DNA from: Phoronis pallida | Lineage: Eukaryota; Phoronida; Phoronidae | Length of the DNA stretch: 12,449 nt | Direction: 5' to 3' | Assembly (NCBI GenBank): GCA_028565715.1 | Contig: JAOXYC010187690.1 | Span: forward strand, 1-12,449 | Shown here: positions 8,797-12,449 of the stretch, piece after piece | Layout: each line of letters starts with the position of its first letter | Numbering within the stretch: the first letter of the stretch is position 1 | Made by a program: the position numbers and the translations under genes | Notes under the pieces: model-generated | Databases searched by the model: none | Seen by the model: only the letters and a program-made list of their open reading frames with translations | What the model was told of the DNA's origin: nothing

Positions 8797-9395
8797 ATAA
8801 TCTTCGAAATGAACACTCAAATAAATAATACATAAAACCAGTACAATGAATTGTCAAAAAGGGTATTTTTTTTAGACTTTTCTAAAACCATGACCTCAAC
8901 TAGTATATAAAATGTATACATTTATTCAGGCCTCATCTTTCATAATGTTTGGGAAGTAACAGTTCTTTTGTTGTGTTATTCGTGACCGCAATATCGGATG
9001 AAAATAGACGGGTGCAGTATAAAGCAAATAAAATCGGACACAAGTTGTTCTTGACAGAATGATGTCAAAACTCTATCGACACATTTATGAACAATATTTT
9101 TCGAAAACAACAATATAAACCCAGGAGTCGTTGCAGAGTGACTTGGTCAGGCAGGAACTTTGATAAATGATTTTTGCCTTTATTTGGACATTAAACCAGA
9201 CAAATTGTTGACCACATTTTCAGTGTGTGATTTTCTAAGCAATATACAGTACATGAATTCAACTTGGAGAGTACCCCCGGTTCAGGTACTCGGTTGATGG
9301 CTAAACAGTAAACGCATTATAACCCACTGGTAGCCACTAGTTCAACGTCATACTTCAATGATGATTTCATGGACCTTGAAATCAGTCGTACTCAC
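8797..9395. other. AT-rich DNA left of the promoter region
   Basis: No coding feature seen. Under the proposed gene model this is the first part of the 5' intron of the minus-strand gene, starting at the donor GTGAGT (9395-9390). Confidence 0.5.
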
Positions 9396-9540
9396 CTTTA
9401 TTCCCCAATATACGAAGATCATTCGATGCTTGAGATATTCTTTAATGTGAGAACATCTTCGATCAGCAACATCAAGTTCAAAAACACAACAGACTAACAG
9501 TATTTCTTCAAAATCTGATCAGCGCTAAATCATTGTTCAG
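9396..9540 (-). other. Candidate 5' non-coding exon of the minus-strand PARP14-like gene
   Basis: On the minus strand a near-ideal donor, AAAG|GTGAGTACG, occurs at 9396/9395. The sequence just upstream of it leads into the promoter-like element at 9541-9683. The first coding exon of the minus-strand gene has a strong acceptor (polypyrimidine tract ending TTAAG at 4153) 11 nt before its ATG, so an upstream exon must exist. This donor is the best candidate partner and would give a 5.2-kb first intron. The exon has upstream ATGs, one opening a short frame that stops before the junction, so uORFs would precede the main ATG. The right boundary (transcription start) is a guess. This is inference: only the two splice signals are seen. 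Confidence 0.42.
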
Positions 9541-9557
9541 CAATTTCTTCGAAAACG

Positions 9558-9577
9558 TGACGTCATGGGAAATTCCC
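9558..9577. promoter_or_regulatory. CRE/ATF site abutting a palindromic kappa-B site
   Basis: TGACGTCA is a perfect CRE palindrome bound by ATF/CREB/AP-1 family proteins. One base later comes GGGAAATTCCC, a perfect 11-bp kappa-B palindrome. The kappa-B core is the same as that in the PRDII element of the mammalian interferon-beta enhancer, where ATF and NF-kappaB sites are also close together. The near-contact spacing suggests cooperative binding, which is inference. Confidence 0.7.
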
Positions 9578-9616
9578 TTTTCTCGTCATAATCGACCAAT
9601 CACATTGCGTAAATCC

Positions 9617-9627
9617 GGGAAATCCCC
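9617..9627. promoter_or_regulatory. Second kappa-B site, GGGAAATCCCC
   Basis: It fits the NF-kappaB consensus GGGRNWYYCC. It lies 57 bases before the plus-strand ATG and about 50 bases from the first kappa-B site, so it may fall at or near the transcription start. Confidence 0.6.
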
Positions 9628-9683
9628 ATACACTGCGGCTAGGTCATGTTCATCCGGTCTGATATTTTCTGTTGCGTGGGGAA

Positions 9684-9879
9684 ATGGACATGTCGTCTAA
9701 TTCCGATATGCAGCAGTTTTCGGAAAAAGCTGTCTTAGTCAGTGATATACCTGGTCAAGCGACGTCTGAAGACATAGTTATATACTTTCAAAGTGAGACT
9801 AAAAGCGGCGGTGGAGAAGTGAAAAGGGTTGTTCCGCTGGAAGTCGGGCGAGCTATTGTGTATTTCGTTGATCCACGGG
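9684..9879 (+). CDS. First coding exon of a second PARP14-like gene: RRM-like domain (partial gene)
   Basis: It encodes 65 residues plus one base, starting MDMSSNSDMQQFSEK. The ATG at 9684 has a good Kozak context (G at -3, G at +4). The domain has the same layout as the exon at 4141-3970: VLVSDIP strand, SEDIVIYFQ helix, SGGGEV turn, AIVYFVDP strand. It then breaks at the donor CGGG|GTAAGC (9879/9880), phase 1, exactly where the other gene breaks (DPR|G against DPA|S). The frame stops shortly after the donor, so splicing is required. The rest of the RRM and any macro or PARP domains were not found up to 12449. The N-terminal RRM with the GGGEV signature points to the PARP14/PARP10 group, but one exon cannot settle the family member. 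A composite promoter sits 57-126 bases upstream. Confidence 0.82.
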
Positions 9880-12449
9880 GTAAGCTTTGAATGAATCAGT
9901 GAGTTTGCTGTTGTTGTTTTGGTAGCATGTTACAGTTGTGGATTTTCAGTAACTATCTTCAATGACGATAGGACAGGGGTGGCAAAACATAGTCCGATGA
10001 TCCGGGGATGAGCTTCAGACACCCCTCCCCCGGAATTTCCATTTACACTCACCGACGTACAAGTTCATGCAACTAGTGATAGTCTTAGTGCTGATATACA
10101 CGTTCGCAATGCCTCTGCATTGTTTGCAGAAATCGGTGTGTTATCAAAAATTTAAACTGCATTTGTGCTCGTGATTTTCGCAGGGTCACATATCAGGTAC
10201 TAAAAATTTATGAATGACGTCACGATTTATTTATCCTTAGCACAATATGGCGTTTCGGCCACTTCACTGGGATTTGCCCGGGATTTATTTTAAAAAAATA
10301 ATTCTTTTCAGTCACAAACCTTAAAAGTGGTTATATTTTTTTGTGTTATTTCAACATTAAACATTTCAATAAAATTGAAGCCCAACCCTTGAATAATCTT
10401 GATAATACTGGTGTTGAATCGTGTTACCAAACCTTGTGTAAGCTTATTTTTACACGGATAAATTGCCACACATTCAGTGATACATGTAGGTTCAGATAAG
10501 AAATCGGCATGCGCAAAGAAGTCTTACAGATCACATGGCATGACAATCAATATGATTTGAAGGTGTCAATAATTCAGAAATTGATTTATTGTAAACATAA
10601 TACAAAAACGCCTGTGAATTTTCATTTTGGTTCTCGTACTTAAAAAAAAACATATGGTGGATTGACCGTTGGTTAATGTACATCCAGATGTACATTTTAA
10701 GATAAAGAACAAACAAAGCGGCGATTTCTTAGAAAAGTTCATGCTTAACTCATGTGACTCATCCATGTAAAGTACAGTCATTTGACATATGTTTACCTAC
10801 GTAAGATTAACCTTTGAAAATTTTGTGAGCCAGCACATAATAGTTAAATCTTAAAGAAGTTTCAAAGGAGGTTTGATTGTCGAGGACCGGTTGGAATCTT
10901 TTGGTAACCCTTATACTTATTCCCGGTCGGGTTCTCTGAATTTTTCTTTCTTTTCAAAATTTATCACTTTCTGCCAGTAAAAGAATACATTTATTTGTAT
11001 TCTCATATGACTCCAGGGATCACCCTGTGCGGCTTTGTCGCATTAGCGCATAAAAAATTCAAATCCCGCAACTTAAAATGATCAATGCGGGCAACGGCCG
11101 CAGACTTTTTTTAATAAACATCGGTCAAGATTGACTACTAATCAAAACCATATTTCTTGAAAGTAACAGCCAAGTTTTATTTCCCAATTAAATGGGCACA
11201 AATTAACCCATTTGCCATGAAAAAAAACAAAAGAACGCCATAGTTTACAAAATCACCATGCAGACACAAGATCACGCTCAACAAGTCGCCGATTTGTCAG
11301 TCACTAGCGCGCACATGGTTTACAAACTGGGGTCATAAAAAGGTTATTCAAGAATGTAAATACGCTCTTCTGCTGGTGAAAATACATTTGAAATGAAGGA
11401 AAACTTGTTCATGTATTATTTCTGTAAGGTTTAAATCAATAATTCATCTCAAAACCAATTAAAATCAGGAAATGATTTGCAAAACGAAACATTCTTACGG
11501 ACGGTATCCATTGGCTACATAGACTAGGTGGCGGTGAATCCTGGAATCTGCGGGTGAAAACATACCAGAAAGTTCCCGGATGGTAATAGTGTTGATTATC
11601 ACCCGGGCTTTTAGCTGCCGCAAAATTATGCATGACGTAGGCCGTCGTCCGTGAGAATTGAAATCCCCGATTGTAAATAGGTCACAAGACGTGGAGCGCC
11701 ACCTTGTGTCCTGTTTGAGTACTGTCTTCATTTGATAACCTAACAGGCTAATTGTAACACATAACTGTTTGTTAATTAAGTAAATATCTTATACAAAAAT
11801 AAGAGAGAGATGGTGTTCAGAAAATGTGACATGATGAACATACCACATACCACATGAGCTGAGCTGATAAAATAAAAGGAGTTAGGATTTTTGTCATGAA
11901 TTTTTTTAGGAATAGATTTTTGAATTCATATGGTAAAAATATTCACCATGTAATAAGGCGAAGTTTGTTATACATAAAACTTTTTTTTTTAAATTCTTTA
12001 AATGTGATTCTTTTAAATGTGGTGTTTTTATTCAAATGAATTATTCCCTTTGTATTAGTTTCAATAAATATTCAGATTCATAATTATTTATAAACCTTTT
12101 GTAAGTTCTTTATTTTATTTTATTAAAATATTTTACTATTGAAATATGCGCTTTTCATTGTGTTGCAACCACATAAACTGAAAGCACTTTGGCATAGACT
12201 ATGTTCGGATCATTTGTATGAAAATGGATATATATATACCTCAACTAGGGGCACACTTTTTTGGCAAAAGCACACTTTCTGCAAACAGGTTTGACCAAAG
12301 GGCACACTCTGAATCCTGCACAGGGTGATCCCTGTGACTCTAACGCGGTCTAATTGCTTTCAGCAAAACAATTCCTCATGTGAAAAGGTGCATCACAGCG
12401 CCACTCGTGGGGTAAATTATACTGGCTTATAGCGTTAAAATTAGCACAG
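9880..12449 (+). other. Presumed first intron of the plus-strand PARP14-like gene
   Basis: It starts with donor GTAAGC and continues to the window edge. I tested acceptor-like sites in the expected phase (near 9949, 10190, 10310, 11017 and 12360). None opened a frame resembling the missing RRM tail. Visible items are a second perfect CRE palindrome, TGACGTCA (10215-10222); two copies in opposite orientation of a CAGGGATCACCCTGTGC palindrome (about 11010-11031 and 12316-12340); a short possible MITE (11491-11658); and imperfect GCACACT repeats at about 12250-12310. The rest is AT-rich with homopolymer runs. Confidence 0.6.
11491..11658. repeat. Possible small inverted-repeat element
   Basis: ATTCTTACGGACG at the left is mirrored at the right by an inverted ATTCTCACGGACG, one mismatch in 13 bp, 168 bp end to end. 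The segment between is more GC-rich than its surroundings. No clear target duplication, so the call is weak. Confidence 0.3.

Larger units (their letters stand above)
9541..9683. promoter_or_regulatory. Putative bidirectional, immune-type promoter between the two genes
   Basis: This 143-bp stretch holds a dense cluster of sites: palindromic CRE/ATF TGACGTCA (9558-9565), palindromic kappa-B GGGAAATTCCC (9567-9577), CCAAT (9596-9600), C/EBP-like ATTGCGTAAA (9604-9613) and a second kappa-B GGGAAATCCCC (9617-9627). The plus-strand ATG follows at 9684. No TATA box is obvious. On the other side lies the candidate non-coding first exon of the minus-strand gene. The sites are read directly; factor binding and two-way activity are inferred from known consensus sequences. 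Confidence 0.65.

Noticed and set aside
8663-8857. Minus-strand frame of 64 codons as a possible transposase remnant
   Set aside because: It crosses the right border of the TTAA-flanked element and matches no transposase motif I know.
10308-10500. Possible exon 2 of the plus-strand gene after TTTTCAG at about 10310
   Set aside because: The frame stays open in the right phase, but the peptide lacks the expected RRM-tail pattern and no good donor follows.
11436-11731. Two overlapping minus-strand frames of 65 and 78 codons
   Set aside because: No domain features; they coincide with a locally GC-richer possible inverted-repeat element.

Overview
The window looks like a stretch of a marine invertebrate genome. 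It is AT-rich, has spliced genes with canonical GT-AG junctions and long introns, and carries several non-autonomous transposons. One of these is a tRNA-derived SINE whose conserved tail is of a type familiar from echinoderm, hemichordate and amphioxus genomes. The exact phylum cannot be fixed from sequence reading alone; an invertebrate deuterostome is my best guess.

Two related genes lie head to head. The left gene (minus strand) is a PARP14-like protein. I could rebuild three coding exons with matching splice phases: exon 1 (4141-3970, RRM-like domain), exon 2 (3778-3687, a 92-nt exon that completes the RRM) and exon 3 (3049-67, about 3 kb). Exon 3 holds KH-like modules, charged and Ser-rich linkers, and most of a macro domain with intact ADP-ribose-binding motifs. 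Exon 3 ends at a splice donor inside the macro domain, so the gene continues past the left edge. No PARP catalytic domain is visible here. The right gene (plus strand) shows one coding exon (9684-9879) encoding a paralogous RRM-like domain, with its intron at the same position and phase; the rest lies beyond 12449.

Between them, at about 9541-9683, is a compact control region. It has a palindromic CRE/ATF site one base from a palindromic kappa-B site, then CCAAT, a C/EBP-like site and a second kappa-B site, just upstream of the plus-strand ATG. On the minus strand a strong donor at 9396/9395 and a strong polypyrimidine-AG acceptor at 4154/4153 suggest that the left gene starts with a non-coding exon beside this same element. 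The two paralogs would then share one bidirectional, immune-type promoter, and the left gene would have a 5.2-kb first intron.

That proposed intron (9395-4153) is crowded with repeats: a region of repeated GGTAAGTTGATCA motifs (4332-4956), a tRNA-derived SINE (5103-5425), a GC-rich tandem repeat island (6281-6625), a long hairpin element (7124-7748), and a second hairpin element (8167-8526) nested in a larger TTAA-flanked element (8081-8796). The intron between exons 2 and 3 holds a clear TA-flanked MITE (3172-3431). The right 2.5 kb (9880-12449) is read as first intron of the plus-strand gene; no coding exon was found there.
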